Notes under the pieces: generated by a model
Told to the model about the DNA's origin: nothing
Databases searched by the model: none
The model's input: only the letters and a program-made list of their open reading frames with translations
Shown here: in pieces, positions 52,529 through 64,000 of the stretch
Layout of the letters: the number at the start of each line of letters is the position of its first letter
Position numbering within the stretch: the stretch's first letter is position 1
Program-made: the position numbers and the translations under genes
Origin: Litomosoides sigmodontis
Taxonomy: Eukaryota > Nematoda > Chromadorea > Rhabditida > Onchocercidae
Direction of reading: 5' to 3'
DNA length: 64,000 nt
Assembly: GCA_963070105.1 (NCBI GenBank)
Contig: OY718803.1
Span: 8,227,823-8,291,822 of the forward strand

Positions 52529-55500
52529 AAGGTAGAGAGTTGAAATACATTTAAAATATATAGGCTTAAGTGAAATATTCTGAGCCATTCCTCGTTAAGG
52601 TTGCAAGTTACCGTTTGCTATATTTGAATTGCTTATCGAATTTTCCTCTTCTTTTCAACATTTTAAAGTTGATAAATGGTTTGTATTTTAAAAATACACA
52701 TCATTTAATCCACCAGTTTCATATTAAACTCGGACAATTTCGATGTTTATTCATCTTCCACTTGAAATATGAACAGAATTTCATATGAATTTTAAATCCA
52801 AAAATTTTTAAAATTCATTACCTAAATGATTCAGATAGATTATACGATTATTATTGCTTCAAATATATAATCATCTTCCTCATATCGTATTTTTTTTACT
52901 GCGTATCAGACTTATCGTATCAAATTTCTGTAAAATTTTATTTTTCTACCGTAGCAAGTTGTTTTTTTTTGAATTTTTTTTTGTTTTTAGATTGGTCTTT
53001 AATTTTTGTCTTCCTTTTTTCAAATTCTACGAATGAATGATTTCTTCATCCATAAATATTTCAAATTGTTGCCGGAAGGCTTCCTTACTTATAAATGAAG
53101 TAGGCCCACCGCTCTCGCCATCAATTCATTTTTTTTTGTGAAAAGAACTTTTTTTTTTCAATCCTAAAATACTGCATTTGCTACTAAATTATTCCGTGCT
53201 TCTATTGAATGCATTTCAGGTCTCCTTTCTTCTTCTACAAATAAATTTTACGATTAGTAATTGTGTGGAGTTTAATGCATCCTTAAAGAGTGTTGATGAC
53301 TCACTGCGGAAATAGCATTAGTGAGAAATTTTCTTCAGTAAAAGAAAAAAAGAAATGCCAAAAGTGTGTGTGTCGTTGTAGTGACATAAAAATGTAATCG
53401 AAATTTGGGGGTGCTGATCGTTCGCTATTTTTTTTTCAATGTCATTCATTCATTCATTCATAAGATTTCAAAATTTAAATCTATGAATGATGAAATTTTT
53501 CCAAAATTTAAAGTCTCTATGATAAATCAATGAAGAGAAGTTTTTTCCATTTTTTTTTGACTAATTATTTATCAAACAATATTTAAGCAGACGGAAAAAA
53601 TTTTTTAATAGTGAAATTGAAATTTTAGCATTTTGGAATTCGTAGGAATGAATTTTGATAAACTGCGGAATTATGAAAGGATCATTTTTGTTTTGTTTAA
53701 TTAAAATTGCCCAGACATTCACTACGACGAATGAATTTCTTGGCCAGCAAAAACGACAGCTATCAGTGAGTAGCTTGTCATTTGGCGCATTTGCAAAAGG
53801 AAATGGCTTATTGAGTGGATAATGCAAGCAAATGCTTCTCCTCGTCATTTCCGCCCATCTCCTCTGCGCTCCTCCGATAAATGTAATCGATGATAGGATG
53901 CGACGATTTCATTCCTTCTAAATTATCCGGTCCTCTTTGAGGAAGGTAAACAAGGAAGTGATGGACTGTTTAGCTACAACACTGAACTTCTCCTCCTCAA
54001 GTGGCTTATAATACAAAGAGGAATGAGGTTAATAAGAGTGGTCTATTTTCAGGATGTTTCTACCAATCGTAGCTGTTGCCTGTACCGTAATATTGTCAAG
54101 ATTAGCTATTTAATAACTCTAAACTATTAATTCTAGAAATACGTGAAGTATTAGCAGTGTGACACTAACCACTCTTTGATATGAACCTGTTATTTCCAGA
54201 ATTTCATTTGAAATAATGCTTTCCTCCGATGAAATCCGATCGTCTCATTCCCAAAATTGTCACTCACCTCACATTGTTTTAATTAAATGCAAAAAAAGTT
54301 GAAGTTCGAAGAAATGTAATTGATGAAATTCTTTCTATCATAAAATGTGAAATTAAATAGCAACAAATTGAATAAGCGATAAATTAGCAAATTGAGATAG
54401 TAATCAATTTAAAAATCATTCCATCGGTTTGATGATTCATTGCTAAATGGAATGATAATATTCTTTTTTTTTTCCTTCTTGCAATAAAATTAGGAAGCAC
54501 AGAGTTTTGTTTGCTCAGTTACTCATCTCTTTCACATTCGTTTAAATATTTGAATTTTGGATTTAAATGTGAGCTATTCGTTCCTTGCAAACTTTGCTGC
54601 TTCACTTCGCTACTCACTGATATATCGCTATCGTTCATTTTCATAGCAAATTTTTTTTGCACTTTTCCACAGTCATTTACCTTTTTCCTTTCATTCCTCT
54701 TTTCTTTTCAAAAACACAATAATTTTTTTTTTTGAAATTTCGTATTTCATTTGATTTGAAAATTTATCGAAAATGTAGTGATAAGTTTACTTTCCTCTTT
54801 TTCCTTTGCAAGCGTGAACGGAGCGGTTAATGTTAGTGGTAGCGTACGTCAGAGGATGCGAATATCATCAATTCGACTTGCGCAACTGTTGCATTGAATG
54901 TTTTATCTTTTATCAGTTATTAACTTAACAACTATCTATACGCTTATTTGTCTAAGCACATTTAATTGTAGTTTTATATCGTTTAAATGACTGCAAGTTT
55001 TTTCTCTTTTTTAATGAAAATTTAAATTTATGGAAATTGATGGCAGTGCAAAGTAACCAGTTGAAAATATTTTTTTTTTTTTGCACCATATCGTTTACTG
55101 TTTCCTTCGAAATTTTACTTTCCAACAAAATTTGAAATTGTGCACTTCTCTTCAACTTGGCACAAAGAAAAAAAAACTTCGAAAACATCTGTTCTCCTCT
55201 TCCTCGTCATTTGATCATCGAATTGAAATGGAACGCTCTGCTCCTCAATCTTCGTATAATTCATCCTATCAGCAGCACGTTGTTTAGCTATCCGATCAAT
55301 GTTCGAAATTATTTTCAATTTTTTAAATTAAATTCTTTCATTTATTTTATTTTCATTTTTTTTTCTGGGAAATATTCCAAAATTATCATTTTGCTAAAAA
55401 GGAAATCAATCATTTCATTTCGAACAAATTTTTTTTTGTTTGAGAGAGAAAGAACAAAAAAAATTATCTATTCGTTTTCCTTTTCATTAAATTTTCTCCT

Positions 55501-55812
55501 CTCTTTCTTTTAAATTTAATTTAAATAAATTATTTCACATAGAAATGATAAATTGATCGATCAGTGCTCATCGACACTTTCCGCACCGTTTACATTTCGT
55601 ACGCAATAGTTGTTTGCTGCAAATTTTGCAAATAATATAAGTAATATTCAAATTGGATATATTTATTAGGTATTTCATCAATTTTCAATTAATGAAATTG
55701 AAGTTAAATGTAATTTCAACTAATATTTGAATAGCCAAGAGAGAAGCGAAATGGGCTCAACTTCGTTTTCTCTTCTCTTTTCACAGCAAAAGCGTACAAT
55801 TTTACAAATGTA

Positions 55813-55861
55813 TGCCCGTCCGTCCGTCCATCCCTTCGTCCATCACTCCGTCCATCCATTT
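55813..55861. repeat. (CCGT)n / (CCAT)n tetranucleotide array
   Basis: GTCC/ATCC tetramers similar to the array at 49.2 kb; both are preceded by a TGTAcGCCCGT-like or TGTATGCCCGT sequence. Confidence 0.9.
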
Positions 55862-55998
55862 CATTTTGTTATTGCGCCCTTCATCTCTTCTGACCTTTCT
55901 GTCAATTATGAATCGTTTCGGATGAATGCAATAATTCATTTCGAAAAGAGAGAAATTTCTCGCTTTTGTATTATTGTAGTGAAAATGAATTAGAAAAA

Positions 55999-56034
<36 letters not shown>
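55999..56034. repeat. (CA)n microsatellite
   Basis: About 17 CA units. Confidence 0.97.
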
Positions 56035-56035
<1 letters not shown>

Positions 56036-56790
56036 TTGTTTGCGTATTTGAGAAATTGTGAATTTCGAAAAAGTTTGAAAATAAAATTTAATTGAAATTA
56101 TTGGTAATAATTTGGGGGAAGATGATGGTCGTACTCTCACTAACTTATCACTGTTTCGATGTAAATTACATTCGATGCTGAAACTGAGTGATGTTCCTAT
56201 CAAAATATTCAATTTATGCAAATTAACTTTTGTGAAGTAAACATTTCAATCTATGTTGATGTTGTTTGCTGTGAGTGTGAGCGGAAGCTCTAAGAAGGTT
56301 AATGCTTGCTTATCATATGATTGCAATGGTATTGATAATATCCTATTTGTAACAATTAATTTTTTTTCCAATTTATTTTCTCTATTGAAATAACCTTCAG
56401 AAAGTTCATTTACCAGTGCTCCTTCTCTTCCCCCTTCGCTGTTCCAGTACTGCTCCGTGACTGCGTGCGCTTCGGTCAGTTGCGCACTGGCGAAATTGTT
56501 CTTGACGTATCGATTATTATTAGAGAGCTATAGCTGAGCCAATAATCTTTCTTGGAAAAAGCTTTTAAACTATGGAAATAGGCTGCTTGCAAAAAGTGCT
56601 ATAAAATTTGAAGCAATTCGAAAATTCAATCACTCCTCCATAATTTTCCTATCGCTTAGAACTTTTTTAAATTAATTGAAATTAAATTTTTCCAATCATA
56701 GGACGAGAGATTAACACGAGGTCTTACATCTTTACATGTCGTCGAAATTCCTGTATGAAAATCATTTTTAATTTAAATATTTGCAAAATT

Positions 56791-56800
56791 CAAATTTCAG
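56791..56800 (+). promoter_or_regulatory. Putative spliced-leader acceptor of the LIM gene
   Basis: CAAATTTCAG ends 26 nt before the ATG at 56827 and no upstream exon was found, which suggests trans-splicing. An upstream cis-spliced 5' UTR exon is the alternative. Confidence 0.5.
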
Positions 56801-56826
56801 ATTGCTCAGTTGGGCAAAAGTTTAGG

Positions 56827-59800
56827 ATGACAGATGTGGAGTTGGAAACACGAAATTTTTTGCACGAGCTTGACACATTTGGACAACCGCCACCACCGCA
56901 ACGTCTAATTAGCGATGCGGACAGCAAGGCGATGAGCAAGGAGTTTGAATTAAAATTGCATCATATTAATTTAGAAAAACAAAAGGCACGTTCCTCTTTC
57001 ATAAATTCGTTACTAAAAAAAGACGAAGGAACAGACATCCATAATTCTACAAAGCATTAACTCGTAGAGAAAAACAAACCCTTTAAAGTCATACTCTTTT
57101 TTTTTTTTTTTTAAATTATCCGGAAATTAGATTTAAAAAATATCTCCTTGTAATGATATCAAATTCAACTTTGCTCTTGCCTTTCAAATTCAATTGTTAA
57201 TTTGAAATTAAAGTTTCAACTAATCTTTCAGCATGTACGAAATGGTACATGGAACTCAAAGCCAGGCACCTCTTTCAACAGTAAAAGTGCTGTTAATGTT
57301 AATGGGAATAGTACTACCCATAATCATTATGCGCCTATTAAAAGTAATAACAAAGATGAAATGAGTAAGGAAGAAATTAGCAAACTTAAGGAACAGGTAA
57401 TCATTTACAATTAATGGTTAGTTCGATTTGATTTTCATTGCCATCAAATTTATATTAGTCATGCATCGAATGAAATTATTAAGTTATCAAGTGAATGAAA
57501 TTACCAATCAAAACACAAATTTATGAATGCAAAATTTAAATTCAAATTTCAGGTGGTATCAGCTTGTCGTCCACTGAATCCGTGGTACGAGCACCAACAT
57601 CAGTCGCCAGCGTTATCCGTAAATTTCGTACGAAGTACAATTCGAAAAGATATGAGCAGTGGTCAAAAATGCTCATCATCGATTGCAACGAGAACCCCAA
57701 TTCCCTATCATCATGCCAATGTGGCTACTGTATCCGGTGAACGTACCGTAACCGGTGCAGTAAATGGTGTAGTAAATGTGAAAAAATCAAATTGCACCCA
57801 AAATGGAGCTTCCGTTAGTCCAGCAAGTGCTTCCAGCAACACGGAAACATTACATCCATCAATGTCAACAAGTGCATCCAGTATGGTATGTTTGAATTTT
57901 CTTCGGCTAACACAGATGCTTTAAAAAGAAAAAAACCATTGAAAACGACCGTTTGAAAATCCGCTCAAAGTGCGATTGGTTCCGATGATAAACTTAAATT
58001 TTTTTTTTCTTTAAGGCTAACTCAATTGATGCAAACGGCAATACCTACCGTGCAACACCATACACAGCTAGTAATAGTTCCCTGATTTCACCAGCTAAAA
58101 CATACTATCATAGTGGGCCACCGATTCGTCGAACATCTCAGGTTTCGTCTCATCGTCGCTATTTTTCAATTTCTAAAGTGAAATACTCTTTCACTGCTCT
58201 CTCACTTTTGAAAAAATAAAAGAAAAATCAAATTTTAGAATGCAGTTAATGGATTAGGCATTGGTCAGTGCGAAAGATCACTGATGAATGGAAATGCTGC
58301 AAAGAAAGGTATCAGTAACATACATTTAAATAGTATTTAAAAAAAAAAACAAAACTAAGAGAAAGTGAAATTTTCGCTCATCATTTATAGTTTAAATTAA
58401 ATTGCAAATTAAGCTAACAGTGAAAAATAAACTAAATAATTTATATCATTAAAATATTCCATTCAATAAAGAAAACTTCAGCAAGCCAACAAATTCATCC
58501 AGCAATCCCATCCAACAAAAAGCTACAAAGCACCAATTCCGCCGCAATACCACCATGGCGGAAAAAAAGCACCGTTTCTGACGCGTCCATTCAGCTTAAA
58601 AAATGTGATGAAATAACGAACAATTTGACAAAGCAGTTAAATTTAAATCGAAAACCAATTGGTATCTGTGAGTTATGCGGAAAAGATATATTGGAAGAAA
58701 TGGACGCAACCTGCGCACTGAACCAACTATACCATCAGAATTGCTTTACGTGTGATACGTGTGGACGAACATTGCGAGGAAAAAAATTCTATAAAGTAAA
58801 TTGTTTGTTTCATTGCAATATCATCCATGTATCTCATTTTTTTTTTTTGAAAATTTAAATGTGATAAATTCACAAGAATATTATTATATTAGCATTTGGT
58901 CGGTTTTAGTAACATTCCAAGCGTATTTTACTCATACCATTCCTAATATATTCCATTTTTTTTTGCATACAATAAAATGTAGTATAATTTAAACTATTTT
59001 AATTAATAAATTAAAACGGCTGATAATTTTCAGGTTAAAGGGAAAAAGTACTGTGAAGAAGATTACCTGTACAGTGGAATGCATGAAACTGCAGAACGAT
59101 GCGCTGCATGCTCACATTTCATTATGGATATGGTATGCTTTAAGCGGTAATTTGAGTGTGGGAAAATGAATGAGCGAATTTAAAATAATTTCTCTTCTCA
59201 GAAATAAGGATGAAAATTTTAAGAAAGAATTATACATGACGACATATGAATGATTAGCAATTTCATGCGATAGATTGACTGAGACTTCTATTATTTACTT
59301 AAAGACTTATTATTAAGACTTCTATTAATTAAAAAAAGAGCTAAAATTTTGATAGGTTCTGCAAGCACTTGGAAAATCATATCATCCGAGATGTTTCCGT
59401 TGTGAGAGGTGCAAGAGCTGCCTGGATGGTGTTCCATTTGCTTTGGATTCAGAAGGTCACGTGTACTGTATCGATGATTACCATAGACTTTTTGCGCCGA
59501 AATGTGCCGCATGTTCACAAGCAATTATGCCTAATAAGGTATTTTCAAAAACATTCTCGTCGTAAATTTTTTTTTTCAAACAATATAGTAGTCATAATGT
59601 GTGGGAATTGAATGAATGGATCAAGGAAACTCCTGTTCTGAACTCCATCGCATTCCTGCTTCTCTTCAATACTTTTCCGATTTTGCAGGAAACCGGAGAG
59701 ACGGTTCACGTTGTTGCAATTAATCGAGATTATCATATTGAATGCTACACTTGCAAGGTGAGCATGCAGTCATCTCAATTTGCTATTTTAAACTTTTACT

Positions 59801-60085
59801 TGAGCATTGAAATGCTGTTGATCATATGACAGTTAGTTTCTCTCTGATCATTTGATGCGAAATAAATTCTCTTTCGTTCAATTGAAAGGGAAAAAAAAAA
59901 TCAAAAAAAAGAAAATGATTGCTATTTTTTGTCTTCCTATTTTGCTATTGTAGGGTTGTGGTATGCAACTAACTGACGAACCGGAAAAACGTTGCTATCC
60001 ACTGAACGATCAGCTTCTGTGTAAACATTGCCATATACATTGGGTACGTACCGGTGGCATTTCAAAACCGATCACTGATTTGTGA
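56827..60085 (+). CDS. Ajuba/LIMD1/WTIP-family protein with three LIM domains
   Basis: Predicted scaffold of cell junctions and Hippo signalling (Drosophila jub family), 549 aa. Exons: 56827-56985, 57232-57396, 57553-57885, 58016-58141, 58239-58308, 58482-58795, 59034-59132, 59356-59538, 59689-59757, 59954-60085. Residues 1-340 are low in order, rich in Ser, Asn, Thr and Pro, with a Lys-rich stretch just before the LIM region. LIM1 begins CELC at 347 with HQNC and CDTC; LIM2 begins CAAC at 412; LIM3 begins CAAC near 473. Family-typical strings are [42 protein letters not shown] and RCYPL, which favour the Ajuba group over zyxin/LPP/TRIP6. The protein ends KPITDL, a class I PDZ ligand like the VTEL end of WTIP. 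The first intron seems to start with GC. An alternative 3' exon exists at 60159. Confidence 0.94.
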
Positions 60086-60158
60086 AATTTAACTTTTTGC
60101 CCGTTTTTTTCATCCATCTGTACTGAAACACATTTCATTATGGATATGGCATCCGTAG

Positions 60159-60238
60159 CTTATGAAGACAATCAACACCTTCCTACTCGATCATTACGCA
60201 CCGTCCGTAAAATGCCACCCGGTAGTGAGGAAATTTAA
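60159..60238 (+). CDS. Possible alternative last exon of the LIM gene
   Basis: A 5' splice site inside the last LIM exon (ACCG|GTGGCA, exon end 60053) and the acceptor ATCCGTAG ending at 60158 would remove 105 nt and keep phase. They add AYEDNQHLPTRSLRTVRK, a short further stretch and a TAA at 60236-60238. This isoform would lose the PDZ-ligand end. The donor GTAC|GTACCG six bases earlier also keeps phase. Confidence 0.35.
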
Positions 60239-61086
60239 ATTTAACATTTTGCATTCTCATTCCTTAAAATTCCGAACAAATCGTTTTTTCTAATTAATAT
60301 GGTGAATGTACTAGCAACATTTGTTCACTTATATATATATATGTCGTTGTTCGGTAAAAATTTTAATTTCCCTATATTTGTCAATACCTGCAAAATATTG
60401 CAACAGAAATTCAGTGAAATTTATCTGCTTCTCATGGCACGTCCATCTCATACCAATTTTTTTTATCGCCTCAAATACCACCTAAACCAATGAACGCGTA
60501 TCATTTTACGCAAGACATGAGCATGTTCAAATTAAATTTCAAAATATAAGCCAGCTTGTATCATAAAACGCTCAGTGCGAAGGAAGTAAAATTTCTCGGG
60601 ACAAATGTGAATGGAAATTAAGAGTGGTAAAGCGAACAGTGTTCATGTCTATTTTAAAATGATTTTTTTTTATCAGTAGCCGTGTAAAGCAAAGAAGTTT
60701 GACGTATGAGACAAGTGAAAAATGTAGAATTTCGAAACATCGATAAACTCTTTCCATTCTCCTCTTCAAGCGGGCCGTTGCAACAGCAAACCTAATAAAT
60801 TTTAAAACGGTAAATTGAAACGAACAACTAATTTCCACCATTCGTTTACATTTTTTAAAAGTTAGTATGGAACAGTTGTTCGCCCTAACATCAAATACGA
60901 TAAGCGCCTGCAAAGGAATCGTCAAATTTCCTGTTCCATCGATTTCACTAATTAACTCAAGAGATCGAAACGTAAGCACGAGAGTACTTTGTCGTATTCC
61001 AAATCCATGATGTGGCAAATGGACTATCATTTTCATAGAGCGTACGCTTGGTTGTGGCGTAAAAGCAGTGTTCACTTTCGTTGTTT
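60239..61086. other. Intergenic region between the LIM gene and DDX1
   Basis: About 0.85 kb with no supported gene. Minus-strand open frames at 61075-60572 and 61274-60957 run against or across the DDX1 first exon and lack domain content. Confidence 0.6.
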
Positions 61087-61094
61087 GATTCCAG
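61087..61094 (+). promoter_or_regulatory. Putative spliced-leader acceptor of DDX1
   Basis: GATTCCAG ends at 61094, 41 nt before the ATG at 61136. Confidence 0.45.
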
Positions 61095-61135
61095 TATACG
61101 ATTACCTTGGACAGGCGGAATATTTGCTAGGAAAG

Positions 61136-64000
61136 ATGACAGCATTCGAAGAGTTGGGCATGCTACCGGAATTGGGCAGAGCAGTGGACGAAATGAATTG
61201 GACGTTAGTTCTCTAACGTTTTTTAAATTTTTTCCAAATTTCATCCATTCATAAGTTGCTGTTTGAATTTTCACTCGATAATCCTTAAAAACTTAAAGAT
61301 TGAAGAGAAATAAATTGAACTTTTATTTGCTTGAAAACAAAATTGGGAATGTTTTACTGAAAACATAAAAATTCAAATTTCTACGTGATGAGATTTCGTA
61401 ACCGGAAATTTTAGACGAAAATTAGACGATTACTTGCGTAAAGGATGACATTGGAGAAAAGATTCGTAATTTATAGATCAAATGTGTAATGCTACATACG
61501 ACATGATAGCATGAAGGAATATTATTCTTAGCTATTCTTAGGAATATTATTCTTAGCTAAATTTAGCTTTGGTCAAATACAAATATTTAATTAGTAAATT
61601 CTTATTAATGCTTATTGCTATCTGCAGCTCATGTTGATATTTTAGATTACCTACAGATATCCAATCTGAAGCAATCCCGGCAATTCTTGGTGGTGGTGAT
61701 GTACTGATGGTATTTTTTTGTTTTTGTTTTTCTGTTCAGTTAATTAATCAAATTGATTTTTTTTCGCATTTTACTAAGTGTCCGAAAATAATTGCTTATA
61801 ATAAAGATTACATGACTGTAATCATTTAGGCAGCGGAAACAGGAAGTGGCAAAACGGGCGCGTTTTGTCTTCCCGTACTGCAAATCGTTTGGGAATCATT
61901 ACGTGATTCTATGCTGGGTAAAACGCATAAGTCAACTAATTCCACCGGTAATTTTATTTTTGCCTTGATTTCTTGTGAAAAAACCATAATAAATTCAGTT
62001 AATACCCTAACGGAAAACTCGGGCAATTACTTATCGTCGACTGATAATTGACACTAAATCTAAAGTTATGCTTATAAAGCAATTCTTAAGTTGTTGGCCG
62101 TTGCGCATTGTTATAAATATTAAATTCGATTGCCTGCTCCAAATCATCTACGACTGTTCTATGACTGGTTAAAAAGCATCTTTTTAATCCACATCTGGCG
62201 GTGGCTACACTTATATATGGATTTTAAAGTATTCAGTAAGATTTATGCAGAGCCTCAAGTCTTACGAAAAATGTATAGTGTATCTTTGTATATGAGATTT
62301 GGCTACTCGTTCATAACATCTGCAGATGAAAGATGGCGCTTGAATGTGCATGACAGGGATAAAAATCTTGCAATTGATCCAGATGGCTTACTTTGTCAAA
62401 GTCGCGACCCAAAAACTTGGAATGGAGCACGTTGTACTCGTGGTGTTGTTGGCAAAGGTTTTATATCATTTTTGATCATTATTGTCTTCATACTGTTTTT
62501 GGTGCATCCAGATGGCAGCTGTGTTCTATAACTTATGACACACGCTAGCACGGACAAACAAGTCTGTAAATAAGAGTGACTTGAAATTTACAGGAAAATT
62601 CTACTATGAAGGGACAGTTACTGATGACGGGTTATGCCGTCTAGGATGGTCAAGTGCTGATGCTGTTCTGGACTTAGGTATTCGTTTTTGAAATACTCAA
62701 ATTGTTAATCTCTTTAAGCAGGATTACGTTTGCCTTCTTTATTACTAGGGATTGATTTCTTGCAATTTGTGCAATTTTTAGCTGAGGATGACGATTTTTA
62801 ATTTTTACGAAGTTTTTAAGGCACTGACAAAAATAGTTTTGGTTATGGTGGAACGGGAAAAAAAAGTTACAACAAACAGTTTGATAATTATGGTACTTCG
62901 TTCACACTGGGTGATACAATTGGTTGCATGTTGGATTTGAATAATGGAACAATTGCTTTTTCAAAAAATGGTCAGCATTTAGGGAAAGCTTTTGATATTC
63001 CGGAATCGTTGAGGAATAAAGCACTGTATCCTGCTGTAGTTCTGAAGGTAAAGATTGATTTTTCTCTATTTAGTGTTACCACTATTTTTGTCGTTTGTTG
63101 TGTGTTGTCAGACATATTTAACGTGTTCTTTGAAGGGAATTAAGGATTTTTTCTGGAGAAAAATTTTAGATCTTATACTGGATTTATTCATCATATGTAA
63201 TTTTAAAAAAAAAACCGAAGGATGATCTTAATTTTATATTCCGAGATATCAAATACCACACCGTATCCCTTTTGTTGACAGAATGATCAGTTGTCACTTT
63301 TTCTTGTTTGAAACCATTAAAAGTTTTGTGTGACAGTTGAAATCATGTATTTTTATTATAGAATGCTGAAATTCGATTCAATTTCGGTGAGACAGCATTC
63401 AAGCATCTTTCTGAGGTATGTGATAGTAGCTGTTGTGAATTTTTTAAACGAAAAATTTTGAAAAACATTGATGGACTAAAAGTGTAATAGTTCGTTTGTT
63501 CGATTGCTGGTGTCCACGTTTTCGTTTTTTTGGGAAGTGAAAATTTTAGATAAATGTAGGAAGGATTCCAAAAAACAACCATACACTACTCATTGGGTAA
63601 CTTGAAATTCAGGGCTATGTAGCAGTCTGCAAGGCACTGCCGGAAAATACCGTCACTTCATCTAGTGGTTCAGATTTTAATGAATCGAAAAAAACAACGG
63701 GACCAAATGCACCAGCTTGTATTATACTTGAACCTACCAAGGAGTTAGCAGAGCAAACAAATGGTCAGCTGGAAACCTTCAAAAAGTACCTTAAAGAGCC
63801 AACTATCAGGTGTGATTTAAATAATGGGTTTTTTCCGCTTTTTTTATTACAGTAATGAATTGTGAATTCATAACAGAAGTTGAATTCGGAATAACAACAC
63901 CTTTATGGTAGAATATTTCTGCCAAGCTGGTAAAGATATTCTATCATGTTGGAAGTATGGTTAAGATATTGGTTCCTGATGCAGTTATCATCTTCAGCGA
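61136..64000 (+). CDS. DDX1: DEAD-box ATP-dependent RNA helicase DDX1, 3' part beyond the window
   Basis: RNA helicase acting in RNA processing, including the tRNA ligase complex in animals. Exons: 61136-61203, 61646-61709, 61830-61947, 62326-62457, 62594-62677, 62821-63047, 63362-63415, 63613-63809; the next exon is at or beyond the right edge. The 314 residues seen cover about the first 40% of a usual 740. The start [20 protein letters not shown] matches DDX1 proteins. Q-motif region [11 protein letters not shown] follows, then Walker A AETGSGKT at 46-53. The SPRY domain is inserted after motif I, as only DDX1 has it: about residues 90-250 with [31 protein letters not shown] and [14 protein letters not shown]. 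Motif Ia is [10 protein letters not shown]. Key residues seen are intact. Two in-frame donors end the third exon (61917 or 61947). Confidence 0.97.
61515..61560. repeat. Direct repeat, period 25 bp, about 1.8 copies
   Basis: AGGAATATTATTCTTAGCTA occurs at 61515 and again at 61540, in the first intron of DDX1. Confidence 0.9.

Noticed and set aside
60572..61274. Minus-strand frames of 167 and 105 codons near the DDX1 start
   Set aside because: No domain, no splice context, and they overlap the DDX1 first exon on the other strand.

Overview
The window is nuclear DNA of a nematode, most likely a filarial or other spirurid. The DNA is AT-rich. Genes are split into many small exons by introns with TTTCAG-type 3' splice sites. 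Several first exons start just downstream of a TTTTCAG-like site without any upstream 5' splice site, as expected for spliced-leader trans-splicing. Gene density is low and simple-sequence arrays are abundant. I see no bacterial, mitochondrial, viral, rRNA or tRNA sequence, and the species cannot be fixed from this window.

Six protein-coding genes can be rebuilt exon by exon with consistent reading phase. (1) 1582-3355 (+): a 412-aa protein with an alanine-rich middle, family not recognised. (2) 11775-6725 (-): a membrane-anchored GH20 hexosaminidase of the hexosaminidase D type, 404 aa. (3) 25904-15822 (-): TRAPPC10, a TRAPP II vesicle-tethering subunit, about 1150 aa. (4) 34480-27774 (-): a DH-PH Rho guanine-nucleotide exchange factor of the PLEKHG type, about 712 aa. 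(5) 56827-60085 (+): an Ajuba/LIMD1/WTIP-type protein with three C-terminal LIM domains and a PDZ-ligand tail, 549 aa. (6) 61136 to the right edge (+): the N-terminal 314 residues of the DEAD-box RNA helicase DDX1, with its SPRY insertion.

Layout: genes 1 and 2 converge across about 3.4 kb. Genes 2, 3 and 4 lie head-to-tail on the minus strand. A region of about 22 kb (34.5-56.8 kb) has no gene I can support; it carries most of the tandem arrays: (CAA)n, a 12-bp polypurine minisatellite, a 7-bp AATAATA array of about 96 copies, and CCGT arrays. Genes 5 and 6 follow on the plus strand. The genes look like unrelated housekeeping and signalling genes; I see no operon-like close spacing and no cluster acting as one system.

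No new biological system is evident. The points most worth checking are three introns that seem to need GC-AG splicing, two micro-exon questions, an alternative C-terminus that would remove the PDZ ligand of the LIM protein, an array carrying AATAAA every 7 bp, a polypurine array with a nearby polypyrimidine partner, and a cluster of GATA-type motifs in the gene-poor region.
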